From Candidatus Pelagibacter communis (GTDB taxonomy: Bacteria > Pseudomonadota > Alphaproteobacteria > Pelagibacterales > Pelagibacteraceae), in assembly GCF_001180025.1 (NCBI RefSeq), contig NZ_CVSK01000067.1, forward strand, positions 1 through 64,000: DNA of 64,000 bases, read 5' to 3'. Under the pieces are notes generated by a model. It worked only from the letters and a program-made list of their open reading frames with translations. It did not search any database and was not told the origin of the DNA. Shown piece after piece: positions 24,705 to 32,691 of the stretch (positions are counted from its first letter, which is position 1; each line of letters begins with the position of its first letter). The position numbers and the translations under genes were made by a program.

Positions 24705-24890
24705 ATGGAAATAGGCCGTGTCTGTAAGTACTGTCACGTGAGTGCTTACGTTGCGTATGATAACTGCGATCCCGTTTATAAACAAACTTTCAAATTTGAA
24801 ATATTACCAGGTGAACACAACAGTTTAGTCTGGGATAAAATCATAAAAATATTTAAGAAAAATGGATACAAAGTGGAGCTCAAATCATGA
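24705..24890 (+). CDS. Small cysteine-containing hypothetical protein
   Basis: A 61-residue protein starting MEIGRVCKYCHVSAYVAYDNC; CxxC and a nearby Cys could bind zinc. The rest is FEILPGEHNSLVWDKIIKIF. No family is recognised. A good AGGAG ribosome binding site lies 9 bases before the ATG, unusual in this gene-packed genome and supportive of real translation. Its stop overlaps the next gene's ATG by 4 bases. Confidence 0.5.
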   Translation: MEIGRVCKYCHVSAYVAYDNCDPVYKQTFKFEILPGEHNSLVWDKIIKIFKKNGYKVELKS

Positions 24891-25456
24891 AAAGAGTTTT
24901 ACTTATTATTTTATTACATCTATCTCTTTTTTTTATTATTTTTGCCTATCACACTCAAGCTGAAGAATTAGAAGAAGAATGGAGCATTGAAAGATTTGAA
25001 AACTTGATATTTGCACGGGTTTATGGAGAGGTAATTCATGGAGATAGTTTAAATTTTTTTATTAGAGCTTCAGATAATTGTGAAAAGGTTTGGCACAATT
25101 TTACATTTTATACATATGAACAACCTGGAGATATAAAACAACTACTTCACAAACATATTCCAATAAAGATTAATAATGAGGAAGTGACAGCATACGTCGA
25201 TCATATTATGCCATTTTTACAAGGATATAGAGTTTTATTTTCCTTAGGATCATTTCCTATCAAAGAATATATTTACAAGTTAAATAATTTTTATATCGAA
25301 GAAAAAAAATTTGAAATTAAAATAATTGATGGACTTGATTTTAAAACTAGTAAATATTTTGATATATCTATCAATAGCTGGAAATTAGATAAACTTGTTC
25401 CATCTGTACTTGAAGCTCACAGAAAATGTAAAGAAATTAGCAATTTAAATAGTTAA
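24887..25456 (+). CDS. Exported hypothetical protein
   Basis: A 189-residue protein with an N-terminal signal peptide (MKRVLLIILLHLSLFFII, with likely cleavage after HTQA). The mature region has two cysteines (DNCEKVW and HRKCKEI) that could form a disulfide in the periplasm. A beta-rich segment RVYGEVIHGDSLNFFIRA follows the signal. No family is recognised. It is coupled by a 4-base overlap to the small Cys protein upstream and ends 4 bases before repeat B. Confidence 0.55.
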   Translation: MKRVLLIILLHLSLFFIIFAYHTQAEELEEEWSIERFENLIFARVYGEVIHGDSLNFFIRASDNCEKVWHNFTFYTYEQPGDIKQLLHKHIPIKINNEEVTAYVDHIMPFLQGYRVLFSLGSFPIKEYIYKLNNFYIEEKKFEIKIIDGLDFKTSKYFDISINSWKLDKLVPSVLEAHRKCKEISNLNS

Positions 25457-25460
25457 TGAT

Positions 25461-25493
25461 TTATCTAAAAAAGATCTAGTTCTGTGTCTAGTT
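25461..25493. repeat. Repeat B, right copy (33 bases)
   Basis: Direct copy of 20710-20742 with one mismatch. A partial third copy of its first half (ttttatctaaaaaa) occurs at 25679-25692, after repeat A, overlapping the end of the gene at 25681-26148. The right boundary thus reads B - A - partial B, while the left reads A - B. Confidence 0.85.
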
Positions 25494-25557
25494 TGTTGCT
25501 TAAATTGATGAGTCTTAATGCGAATTATTTTCAATTAAAATTTAATTATCCGCGTAA

Positions 25558-25597
25558 CTAGTGTGGAGTAGTGTGAGGTAGTGTGAGCTAGTGTGTA
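25558..25597. repeat. 10-base tandem repeat, four units
   Basis: Four consecutive 10-base units: ctagtgtgga, gtagtgtgag, gtagtgtgag and ctagtgtgta, all sharing TAGTGTG. A 10-base period equals about one DNA helical turn, so a protein binding each unit would sit on one face of the helix. It lies between repeat B and the truncated gene copy at the right island edge. Confidence 0.75.
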
Positions 25598-25600
25598 CCT

Positions 25601-25669
25601 CTAGCACCCCAAATAATCGCCAGCTTCCTGAATAATTTTCCAGAGTTTACTTGCGTTTTCTTTATTCAT
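25601..25669 (-). pseudogene. Truncated copy of the 75-residue island-edge gene
   Basis: The minus strand reads MNKENASKLWKIIQEAGDYL followed by GC and a stop at 25601. This matches the first 20 residues of the gene at 20464-20691 (KLWKIIQDAGDYL core), after which similarity ends at the tandem repeat. The 40-base repeat A lies within it. It looks like the stump of a paralogous gene cut by the event that created the island boundary. Confidence 0.65.
25609..25648. repeat. Repeat A, right copy (40 bases)
   Basis: Direct copy of 20631-20670 with one mismatch, inside the truncated gene remnant. Confidence 0.85.
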
Positions 25670-25680
25670 ATTGATGAATT

Positions 25681-26148
25681 TTATCTAAAAAATAAACTTT
25701 TTCTAATATCTATAACTTCTCTGATCTGTTTGTCTTTAATAGCATTCCAAGAAACAAATAAAGTACATAATTGATATAAGGCAAAAATCTCATTTTTTTG
25801 ATTTTGAGATAAATCACTATCTGCCTCTACATAGTTTTCAAAATAAGAAATATTATTTCTTGCACAGTTTAAATAATATTTACAAGCATCTGTAACTGTA
25901 GCTGTTGACCACCAGTTTGAATCTCTGAAAAGATTAGATATTTCTTGATAGAAAGAACTTGTTTCAGAAATAGCCAAATCCTTTTGAACATTTTCAGAAA
26001 ATTGATCTAATTCAAATTGAATTAAAGCTAGTATTTTTTTTTCACTACTTCTCTTTACAAGTAGCTCAATGACATTTTTATATGACATTGATTGGATTTT
26101 ATTCCAATTATCAAAAAAATCGTTTGGTGCTTTATTTGAATCTCCCAT
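25681..26148 (-). CDS. Hypothetical helical protein
   Basis: A 155-residue soluble protein without signal peptide or membrane segments, mainly helical and acidic, with aromatic patches such as RDSNWWSTATV and FENYVEADSDL. No family is recognised. It lies directly upstream (2 bases) of the repeat-free metabolic genes, after the Gfo/Idh pair on the same strand, and its stop codon lies in the partial copy of repeat B. It may be cut short or extended by the island junction. Confidence 0.5.
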   Translation of the reverse strand: MGDSNKAPNDFFDNWNKIQSMSYKNVIELLVKRSSEKKILALIQFELDQFSENVQKDLAISETSSFYQEISNLFRDSNWWSTATVTDACKYYLNCARNNISYFENYVEADSDLSQNQKNEIFALYQLCTLFVSWNAIKDKQIREVIDIRKSLFFR

Positions 26149-26150
26149 AT

Positions 26151-27230
26151 TTAATTATTTAAAGGTAACCAAGAATTATATAAAGGGTTATCTTTATTAA
26201 TTGGAAGTTTAATATTCTTATTTTGTCTAGAAGAATCATACACAGCGGTTACAAATTCTAGAGATTTTCTAGCATCTGATAAAGTTACTTCATCACTACT
26301 AGATCCATCTAGTTTATTTGCAACTTCTTCAAACATACCTGCATACCATGATTTTGGTTCTTTAACTTTTGATAGTACTTCATCTATTTGAGCTTGAGTT
26401 ATAGGAGCTCTTGGTAAAAAGTCCCATTTATCATCAGCTGGACTATATGGTTTATCTGGTGATGCACCAGACTCAGCTGTTAACCCTTCAAAACAAAATC
26501 GAAGTCTACTCGTATCATTTGCTGCACCCAATGTAATTGAACTTGTAACCAATGTGCCGTTTTCCATTTCAATAGAAAGAGCTGCACAATCTTCAACTTC
26601 AATATCATTTACTCTAGTTGTTAATTTTGCAAAAACATTTGAAACAGGCCCCAAGATCATACTCACTAAATCATGAATATGGATGGAATGACTTAATATT
26701 GCGCCGCCTTGTTCACCTTCCCAAGTTCCTCTCCAAGGTTTTGAATAATAATCTTTACCTCTATTCCAATGAGTTTCTAAAGAAGCAACCAAAGGGCTTC
26801 CTGCTAAACCAGATTTGATTAATGCTTTTAATTTTGAAAACCCTAGACCATATCGATATTGAAATACTGGAAAAATAATCTTACCAGTTGCTTTACTGAT
26901 CTTTTCTAACTGATCTACTTCTTTAAGACTTGAAACTAATGGTTTTTCACAAATCACATGCTTTCCAGCTTCCATAGCTTTTTTACAAGCAGAAAAATGT
27001 AAATGGGGTGGGAGACAAATATCAATAATATCAATTTCTTTAACTTTTAATACATCATCAAAATTTAGAGAAACTTTTGTCTCAGTATTTGATTGTAATA
27101 TTTTATCAATAACTTCACGAGTTAAACCACATAATGTGTGAACATTAAATCTCTCAGATACTTTTTTAAAATCCTCAAAATGCTTTGCTCCTATATTGGT
27201 TCCAATTATTGCTACTTGATATTTTTTCAT
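26151..27230 (-). CDS. Gfo/Idh/MocA family oxidoreductase
   Basis: A 359-residue NAD(P)-dependent dehydrogenase. The N-terminal Rossmann fold starts VAIIGTNIGAKHF, followed by IDICLPPHLHFSACKKAMEAG and the diagnostic HVICEKPLVSS motif with the catalytic Lys-Pro. The C-terminal part (SHSIHIHDLVSMILGP) is the alpha/beta substrate domain. Family members act on sugars, inositols and their derivatives; the substrate is unknown. It overlaps the second Gfo/Idh gene by 4 bases, so the two are made together. Confidence 0.85.
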   Translation of the reverse strand: MKKYQVAIIGTNIGAKHFEDFKKVSERFNVHTLCGLTREVIDKILQSNTETKVSLNFDDVLKVKEIDIIDICLPPHLHFSACKKAMEAGKHVICEKPLVSSLKEVDQLEKISKATGKIIFPVFQYRYGLGFSKLKALIKSGLAGSPLVASLETHWNRGKDYYSKPWRGTWEGEQGGAILSHSIHIHDLVSMILGPVSNVFAKLTTRVNDIEVEDCAALSIEMENGTLVTSSITLGAANDTSRLRFCFEGLTAESGASPDKPYSPADDKWDFLPRAPITQAQIDEVLSKVKEPKSWYAGMFEEVANKLDGSSSDEVTLSDARKSLEFVTAVYDSSRQNKNIKLPINKDNPLYNSWLPLNN

Positions 27231-28237
27231 TTTTTTTCACCTTGCTCTTGAGCTCTAATAGCAAGTTCCATTGAAAGATAAGTAAGATCCTGAGGACATG
27301 CAGTTTCTGTTCTGTTTAAAATATCATTAATTAAATTTCTAAAGTAGGGCAGCTTAACATTAGAACAATCAATATGTTTCACTTCATCATTATTTGCTAA
27401 AAATAAATGATTACCTTTTTCTGATTTTGCTAAATCTGTATATTTTCTTACTTCAATAAAACCTTTGTCTCCAAGGATTAGCAATCTTCCATCTCCCCAG
27501 GTTGGAAGGGCATCTGGAGTAAACCAATCCAGACGAATATAGCCATGCCCACCATTACCAGTAAGATTCACTTCACCAAAATCTTGAAAACCAGGCATAT
27601 CTTTCTTTGTCGTATTTTCTACTAATGCATGGTTGATTTTTGCTTGATTTGAATTTGTAAAAACCAAAAATTGATGAATTTGGTGGGAACCAATATCAGT
27701 AATAATTCCTCCATAACTTTGACGATTATAAAACCAATCAGGTCTTTCATAATTACCCTGTCTATGGGGACCCGTACCAATCGTTTGCTTTACTTTACCA
27801 ATTTTTCCCTCATTGACTAATTCTTCAGCTTTAGCAACTGCAGCAACGTGAAATCTTTCAGAAAAATTTACAGACCATATTTTTCCAGTTTCTTTAACAG
27901 TGTTTTTCAAATTATTTAACTGATCTAACGTAGTACAGCCTGGTTTATCTACCATAACATCTTTCCCAGCTTTTAATGCATCTATTGAATGACCAGCTCT
28001 ATCTACAGGGATCGAAGATATTAAAATCATATCAATAGATGAGTCATTTAATATTTCCTCTTTATTTTCTTTTCTTTTAATATTTGGATATTTTTTATTA
28101 AATTCTTGAAGAGTTAAAGGATCCCCATCTGTCCAAAAGTAATTACAGCTACAACCTTCTTTGATCATTTCATTTAGCATATCGAAAATATGACCATGAT
28201 CTATTCCGATTACTCCAAGGTTAAGTGCTTTTTTCAT
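27227..28237 (-). CDS. Gfo/Idh/MocA family oxidoreductase (second paralogue)
   Basis: A 336-residue dehydrogenase of the same superfamily as its neighbour but clearly different in sequence. It shows LGVIGIDHGHIFDMLNEM at the N-terminus (a variant nucleotide loop), ISSIPVDRAGHSIDALKAG, KDVMVDKPGCTTL with the conserved Lys-Pro, and GGIITDIGSHQIHQFL in the substrate domain. The substrate is unknown. It lies between the other Gfo/Idh gene (4-base overlap) and the dioxygenase gene (3-base gap), which suggests one catabolic pathway. Confidence 0.83.
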   Translation of the reverse strand: MKKALNLGVIGIDHGHIFDMLNEMIKEGCSCNYFWTDGDPLTLQEFNKKYPNIKRKENKEEILNDSSIDMILISSIPVDRAGHSIDALKAGKDVMVDKPGCTTLDQLNNLKNTVKETGKIWSVNFSERFHVAAVAKAEELVNEGKIGKVKQTIGTGPHRQGNYERPDWFYNRQSYGGIITDIGSHQIHQFLVFTNSNQAKINHALVENTTKKDMPGFQDFGEVNLTGNGGHGYIRLDWFTPDALPTWGDGRLLILGDKGFIEVRKYTDLAKSEKGNHLFLANNDEVKHIDCSNVKLPYFRNLINDILNRTETACPQDLTYLSMELAIRAQEQGEKK

Positions 28238-28240
28238 AAA

Positions 28241-29065
28241 TTAATAAGATCCTTTTTGTTTTGCACCCTTATAAAAAATTTCTTGCAAGTAATCATTTTC
28301 TTTTTTGCGAAGTAAAATACCTTCTTCACTCATTAAAGCATTAGTTCTGTTTATAATTTCATGATGATGATATTTATCCTCTCCTCTTGCAATTTGGACG
28401 CTATTTTTACCTAAGGTTTGTTTTACGTTTGTCCCTATATAACTTTGAATAACAAATCCTATTCTTCTGTGATTACTCTTATTTATTCCTGAACCATGCA
28501 CTACTCTTGGGTGATGCAAAGACATTTGACCAGCTTTTAGTTCTATAGATTTAACTTCGTTTTCAGGTACATTTTCTACTGTTTGTCCCCTGGTAAGTAA
28601 ATTTCCTTCATTGAATTTCTCATTGTGATCTTTAATATTCAAATGTGATTTAGGCCACATTTTCATACATCCGTTATTTTCATTTGAATCTGTTAATGCT
28701 ACCCATGCTGTAATCCAATTGTGTGGTTCTAATCCTATATACTTTGCATCTTGGTGATAGCTTACAAAACCTTGTTCGTTAGGGTTTTTAATAAACAAAG
28801 TAGTGCTGCAAACTAAGATGTTTTTTCCAATAATACTTTCTACTGCATCTAAAATTTTTGAATTATGAACGATCGAATCAAGTTTTGGTGAAATTAAATG
28901 AACATTATATCTTCCCGATTTATCTATTTCGTTTGGCATTTTCTTTTCAATTAATTCGATTTCTTCTCTTGCCTCTAATGCTTCACTACTAGACAAAACT
29001 TCAATAGGGGATATGTATCCTTGATCTTCATACTGTTTAAGTTGATTTGATGATAGATAAGTCAT
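28241..29065 (-). CDS. Phytanoyl-CoA dioxygenase family protein
   Basis: A 274-residue 2-oxoglutarate/Fe(II) oxygenase of the PhyH type. Iron ligands are visible as VSYHQDAKYIG (His-x-Asp) and the distal His in HHPRVVHGSGINKS; the Arg in HRRIGFVIQSY would hold 2-oxoglutarate. Members hydroxylate diverse small molecules (ectoine, phosphonates, fatty acyl-CoA), so the substrate cannot be named. Being first in an operon with two Gfo/Idh dehydrogenases, it may hydroxylate a compound that they then oxidise (inference). Confidence 0.85.
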   Translation of the reverse strand: MTYLSSNQLKQYEDQGYISPIEVLSSSEALEAREEIELIEKKMPNEIDKSGRYNVHLISPKLDSIVHNSKILDAVESIIGKNILVCSTTLFIKNPNEQGFVSYHQDAKYIGLEPHNWITAWVALTDSNENNGCMKMWPKSHLNIKDHNEKFNEGNLLTRGQTVENVPENEVKSIELKAGQMSLHHPRVVHGSGINKSNHRRIGFVIQSYIGTNVKQTLGKNSVQIARGEDKYHHHEIINRTNALMSEEGILLRKKENDYLQEIFYKGAKQKGSY

Positions 29066-29112
29066 ATTATTTTAAAAAGATTATATGAGCTCAACTATTT
29101 CTTCAATAATTT

Positions 29113-29562
29113 ATGGCCGAAGTATTTAAATTAGGAATTACCGCTAACAACAATCAACCAATCAAGGAAGTAAATTCAATTGAGGTTTTAGTTAATAAAG
29201 GAATAGTAGGTGATCGACATTTTCATGATTTTAATGATCCTTACAATCAATTATCTTTAATAGAGGCTGAAAATATTGATGAATATAATATTAAATTTGG
29301 GCTCGATATACCTTACATCAATTTTAGAAGGAATGTTGTTACAAAAGGCATTCAATTAAATAATTTAATTGGAAAAAAATTAAAGGTAGGAAATGTTGAA
29401 TTGGAGGGGGTAGAATTATGTCGTCCGTGTCGACATTTGACTGAAATGCTTGATCAAAAAAATATCCTTAAAGAATTTATGAGAAAAGGAGGCCTTAGAT
29501 GCCAAATTCTCTCATCTTCCAAAATTAATGTCGGTGATAAAATAGAAATTATTAATATTTAA
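29113..29562 (+). CDS. MOSC domain-containing protein
   Basis: A 149-residue stand-alone MOSC domain. Features are NKGIVGDRHFHDFND, NQLSLIEAENIDEY, FRRNVVTKGIQLNNLIGK and the conserved ELCRPCRHLTE with the Cys thought to carry persulfide or bind molybdopterin. MOSC proteins act in sulfur transfer or molybdenum-cofactor chemistry, so it may relate to the molybdoenzyme genes upstream. It shares the TTAA tetranucleotide with the convergent MFS gene as the stop codon of both. Confidence 0.85.
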   Translation: MAEVFKLGITANNNQPIKEVNSIEVLVNKGIVGDRHFHDFNDPYNQLSLIEAENIDEYNIKFGLDIPYINFRRNVVTKGIQLNNLIGKKLKVGNVELEGVELCRPCRHLTEMLDQKNILKEFMRKGGLRCQILSSSKINVGDKIEIINI

Positions 29563-30863
29563 GGTTTTACAGTTTCATTAACTGGATTTTCATCAAGTGT
29601 TGCGGGTGTATCTGGATCTAGTTCTAGTCCAGCAGGTGTAATTGTTGCTGGTATAGGTGTAAAAGTTGAGTCTGGGTTTTCAACAGTTTCTCTAACTTTC
29701 ATCCTATATAAACCAAATCCACCAATTATCGCATGAGCAATAATTAAAAAAATAAATAAACCATTTAAACCAAACCATTCCATAAATATAGAACACAAAA
29801 TAGGACCACTAATTGCACCCACACCAAAGATAAACTGCAAACCACCTCCAGCTGCTACGAATTTTGATTTAGGAACAAAGTCATTTGTGTGGGCAAGGTT
29901 AAGTGAAAACAAAGGAAGACATAAACTTGAATACAATCCTACAGCAATAAAAAATATAATTTTTCTAAAAGCAAATTCATCCATGTAATAAATATTTTGA
30001 ATAGGATCATTTGAAGTTAGAATTGAAATAAACGCTAAAAAACAACTTCCAAAAGTTGTCATAACAATTACTTTTCTTCTATCAAATGTATCTGAAAAAT
30101 AACCTATTGGTCCTTGCCCAATGACTCCTGCAATTGTTGCAATAAATAAAAGTATTGATGTTTCAACCAAAGAAAATTTCGCAAGTGTTGCGTAAACAGA
30201 TATTAAAGAAAAGAATGCTGCGTGAATGATACCAGTAAAGAATGAGCTCAATGAACCAAGCGGTGAAATCTTATACAATTCTTTTATACTTATTGTTTCT
30301 ATCTTTTTAAATTTAGGGGCAGGTCTTTTAGTTAATAAAATAGGAACAAGCGCAAGAGAAAGTAAAATAGAAACTAAAATAAATGGTTCGTAGTCTTCTG
30401 GTTTGCTAACATTAAGTAGCAACATACCTATAGCTAATCCAAAATAGATTACCATCATATAAGCAGACAATAGTTGTCCTCTATTTTTATTGGTTGCCCT
30501 GTCATTTAACCAGCTTTCAGTAACCACATAACAACTAACTAAACTTATACCTGTTATAAATCTACTAATTGTCCACATAAATGGATTTACATAAACAACA
30601 GCAATTAAAGCACTTAAAGATGCAAGTGAAGCGAATGCAGCAAAAACTCTTATATGACCAACTTTTTGAACAAAGTTAGGTGTTGTTCTTGAGCCTACAA
30701 AGTAACCAACATAATATCCGGACATAAAGATACCAGTTGTAAAAACACTAAAATCTTCAAGTACTGATCGAATACCCATAACTTGCATTTGCAAACCATG
30801 AGCAATCATCATCACCCCTATCCCTATAAATAGAGCCCAAGACTTTTTTACTTCTTTTTGCAT
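29559..30863 (-). CDS. MFS transporter
   Basis: A 434-residue major facilitator with about 12 hydrophobic segments. Typical pieces are GYYVGYFVGSRTTPNFVQKVG after helix 2 and FSDTFDRRKVIV between helices 8 and 9. The last ~40 residues form an unusual Pro/Thr/Asp-rich tail (for example TPIPATITPAGLELDPDTP) that is probably cytoplasmic and unstructured. The substrate is unknown. The family (YcaD-like) usually exports small molecules. It is 29 bases downstream of the DMT transporter gene on the same strand. Confidence 0.85.
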   Translation of the reverse strand: MQKEVKKSWALFIGIGVMMIAHGLQMQVMGIRSVLEDFSVFTTGIFMSGYYVGYFVGSRTTPNFVQKVGHIRVFAAFASLASLSALIAVVYVNPFMWTISRFITGISLVSCYVVTESWLNDRATNKNRGQLLSAYMMVIYFGLAIGMLLLNVSKPEDYEPFILVSILLSLALVPILLTKRPAPKFKKIETISIKELYKISPLGSLSSFFTGIIHAAFFSLISVYATLAKFSLVETSILLFIATIAGVIGQGPIGYFSDTFDRRKVIVMTTFGSCFLAFISILTSNDPIQNIYYMDEFAFRKIIFFIAVGLYSSLCLPLFSLNLAHTNDFVPKSKFVAAGGGLQFIFGVGAISGPILCSIFMEWFGLNGLFIFLIIAHAIIGGFGLYRMKVRETVENPDSTFTPIPATITPAGLELDPDTPATLDENPVNETVKP

Positions 30864-30892
30864 ATATAGTTTTTAAGTTTAATATTTTCTGG

Positions 30893-31768
30893 CTACGTAG
30901 TTTTGGTTTGTGTTTTTTTTATGGCCAGTAAAGAATGAATTGCTATCGTAATAATGATAACGATACCTCCATAGATAGTCTCGTTAGAGGGCTGTTCTTT
31001 AATAACCATCCAAACCCATATCGGCCCAAGTATGGTTTCTAGAAGGAAAAATAGATTAACTTCAGCTGCAGTTATAAATCTTGGTGCTATGGTGACTAAA
31101 ACAAATGGTATGGCTACACACATTACACACATTAAAGGTATATAAAAAAGATCATTTCCAACTAATGCAAAGTCTTTAACAAAGAAAAAGGCAAATATAG
31201 CAACGCACGATTTTCCAATTACAGCAGCAGGCACTAAATCAATAGTTTTAGCGTATCTTGCAATGTTAGCATTACAAGCTAATCCAAAAGAAGTGATTAA
31301 ACCGAACATATCACCATAAAAATTGCCAAGACTTAAAGAGTCATAAAAAATATAAACACAAGCAATAAAGGTAATTATTATAGCAAGCCAAGTTTTATTA
31401 TCTGGTTTTTCTTTTAAGAAAATAGCCCCTAATATTGCTGAGAGCATTGGTGCAAGAGCTACCATCAACAAAGTGTTTGCTACATTAGTATTTTGAATTG
31501 AAATAATAAAAGTAATATTACAAATAGAAAAACTAATTATATAAAAAATGCCTGGGTAACCAATTTTAAACAAAGCTTTTAAGAAATTATTTTTATAAAA
31601 CAAAAGAAGACCAATTAAAACCACTACAAATGGTATTGCTCCTCGGTAAAAAAGCATCCCCCAAGTTTCAATATTTGATAATCTAATTAGTAAAGAGTCA
31701 GGAGTTATAAACATAACTCCAATAAAAGCCATCAATGAACCTTTTTGCTGATTAGTTAAATTGCTCAC
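30893..31768 (-). CDS. EamA/DMT superfamily transporter
   Basis: A 291-residue protein with about ten membrane segments forming two EamA repeats (FLKEKPDNKTW ends the first, NLFFLLETILGPIWVW lies in the second). The substrate is unknown. Its start overlaps the end of gshB by 4 bases, so it is co-expressed with glutathione synthesis genes. Export of a thiol or amino acid is possible but unproven. Confidence 0.85.
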   Translation of the reverse strand: MSNLTNQQKGSLMAFIGVMFITPDSLLIRLSNIETWGMLFYRGAIPFVVVLIGLLLFYKNNFLKALFKIGYPGIFYIISFSICNITFIISIQNTNVANTLLMVALAPMLSAILGAIFLKEKPDNKTWLAIIITFIACVYIFYDSLSLGNFYGDMFGLITSFGLACNANIARYAKTIDLVPAAVIGKSCVAIFAFFFVKDFALVGNDLFYIPLMCVMCVAIPFVLVTIAPRFITAAEVNLFFLLETILGPIWVWMVIKEQPSNETIYGGIVIIITIAIHSLLAIKKTQTKTT

Positions 31769-32691
31769 ACTTTAAGTTCTTTCCAAAAAATTTTAGCTAA
31801 ATTTTTTCCCGATAGATCATAAAGTGTTTTAAGTCCAGTTGGAGAAGTAACATTTATATCTCCATTGAGTTTTTGATCTATAAAATCAATCCCTGCAAAA
31901 AAAATATTTTCTTTTTTTAAATCTTTTGCAATTAGTTTTGAAATTTTAATTTCTTTACTTGTTAATTTTATATTAGTGGGTTTTGCTCCTTTACTCATAT
32001 TACTTAAAATTGAACCTTTCTTTGGAACTCTTGAAATTGCACCACATACTTTCCCATTAATAATAAAAACCCTTTTGTCTCCCTTACTTATTTTAGGAAG
32101 AAATTTTTGGCACATGATATGATCATGTTTTTTTATAAATTTATTAACTAATTTTGAATTAAATTTAGTTAGTAAATAAATATCATTTCCGCTGAAACTG
32201 TGGATGGGTTTTAAAATAACTTTTTTGTTTCTTTTGAAAAATTTTTTAATTTCATTCATATTTTGAGTAAAAATAGTAGCTGGCATGTATTTTTGATATT
32301 TAGATGAATACAATTTTTCAGAAATATTCCTTACAGAGGTAGGGTTGTTAATTATTTTAACTTTAGTCTTAATTGTATCCAAAATGTGTGTTGTTGAAAT
32401 ATACTCAAGATTAAAAGGTGGATCTTGGCGAATAAGAATAAATTTACATTTTGTTAAATCTAGATTTTGTTTTTTTTTGATTTTATAGAATTTTTTATTG
32501 TTATAGTTAAATTTAATAAAAAAACCTTTAGCTGTAACTTTTGAATTAATAACTGATAAGTCTTTTGGATCATAATAGAATATTTTATATTTTTTGTTCT
32601 GAATTTCGTTTGCTAAAAAAACACTTGTATCCGTTAAAGGATTTAGTTTAGAAGGATGATTCCCTTGAATAGCAATAATTTTATTTATCAT
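31765..32691 (-). CDS. gshB: Glutathione synthase
   Basis: A 308-residue ATP-grasp ligase joining gamma-glutamylcysteine and glycine. Family blocks are visible: LIRQDPPFNLEYISTTHIL, INNPTSVRNISEKLY, VILKPIHSFSGNDIYLL (ATP-grasp), GDKRVFIINGKV and FFAGIDFIDQKLNGDINVTS. It is very Lys-rich. The start overlaps gshA by 11 bases; the end overlaps the DMT gene. Glycine needed here is the product of the threonine aldolase encoded at 19.4 kb. Confidence 0.9.
   Translation of the reverse strand: MINKIIAIQGNHPSKLNPLTDTSVFLANEIQNKKYKIFYYDPKDLSVINSKVTAKGFFIKFNYNNKKFYKIKKKQNLDLTKCKFILIRQDPPFNLEYISTTHILDTIKTKVKIINNPTSVRNISEKLYSSKYQKYMPATIFTQNMNEIKKFFKRNKKVILKPIHSFSGNDIYLLTKFNSKLVNKFIKKHDHIMCQKFLPKISKGDKRVFIINGKVCGAISRVPKKGSILSNMSKGAKPTNIKLTSKEIKISKLIAKDLKKENIFFAGIDFIDQKLNGDINVTSPTGLKTLYDLSGKNLAKIFWKELKV

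Larger units (their letters stand above)
20692..25600. other. Putative genomic island bounded by direct repeats
   Basis: The stretch between the A/B repeats at 20.63-20.74 kb and 25.46-25.69 kb has lower gene density than the rest of the window. It holds mostly orphan small genes plus HTH, HNH and SF2 helicase genes, and a truncated copy of the left-edge gene at its right edge. No integrase or transposase is visible, so how it moved is unknown. Boundaries are approximate. Confidence 0.55.

Noticed and set aside
24553-24714. 53-codon ORF on the plus strand over the inverted repeat
   Set aside because: It overlaps the AGGAG site and start of the better-supported gene at 24705, has no plausible ribosome binding site, and its start is explained by the palindrome GCATATGC.
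20692-25600. Integrase, transposase or prophage structural genes
   Set aside because: Looked for tyrosine/serine recombinase, DDE transposase and capsid/tail motifs in all listed frames of the island; none seen, so I call it only a putative island.
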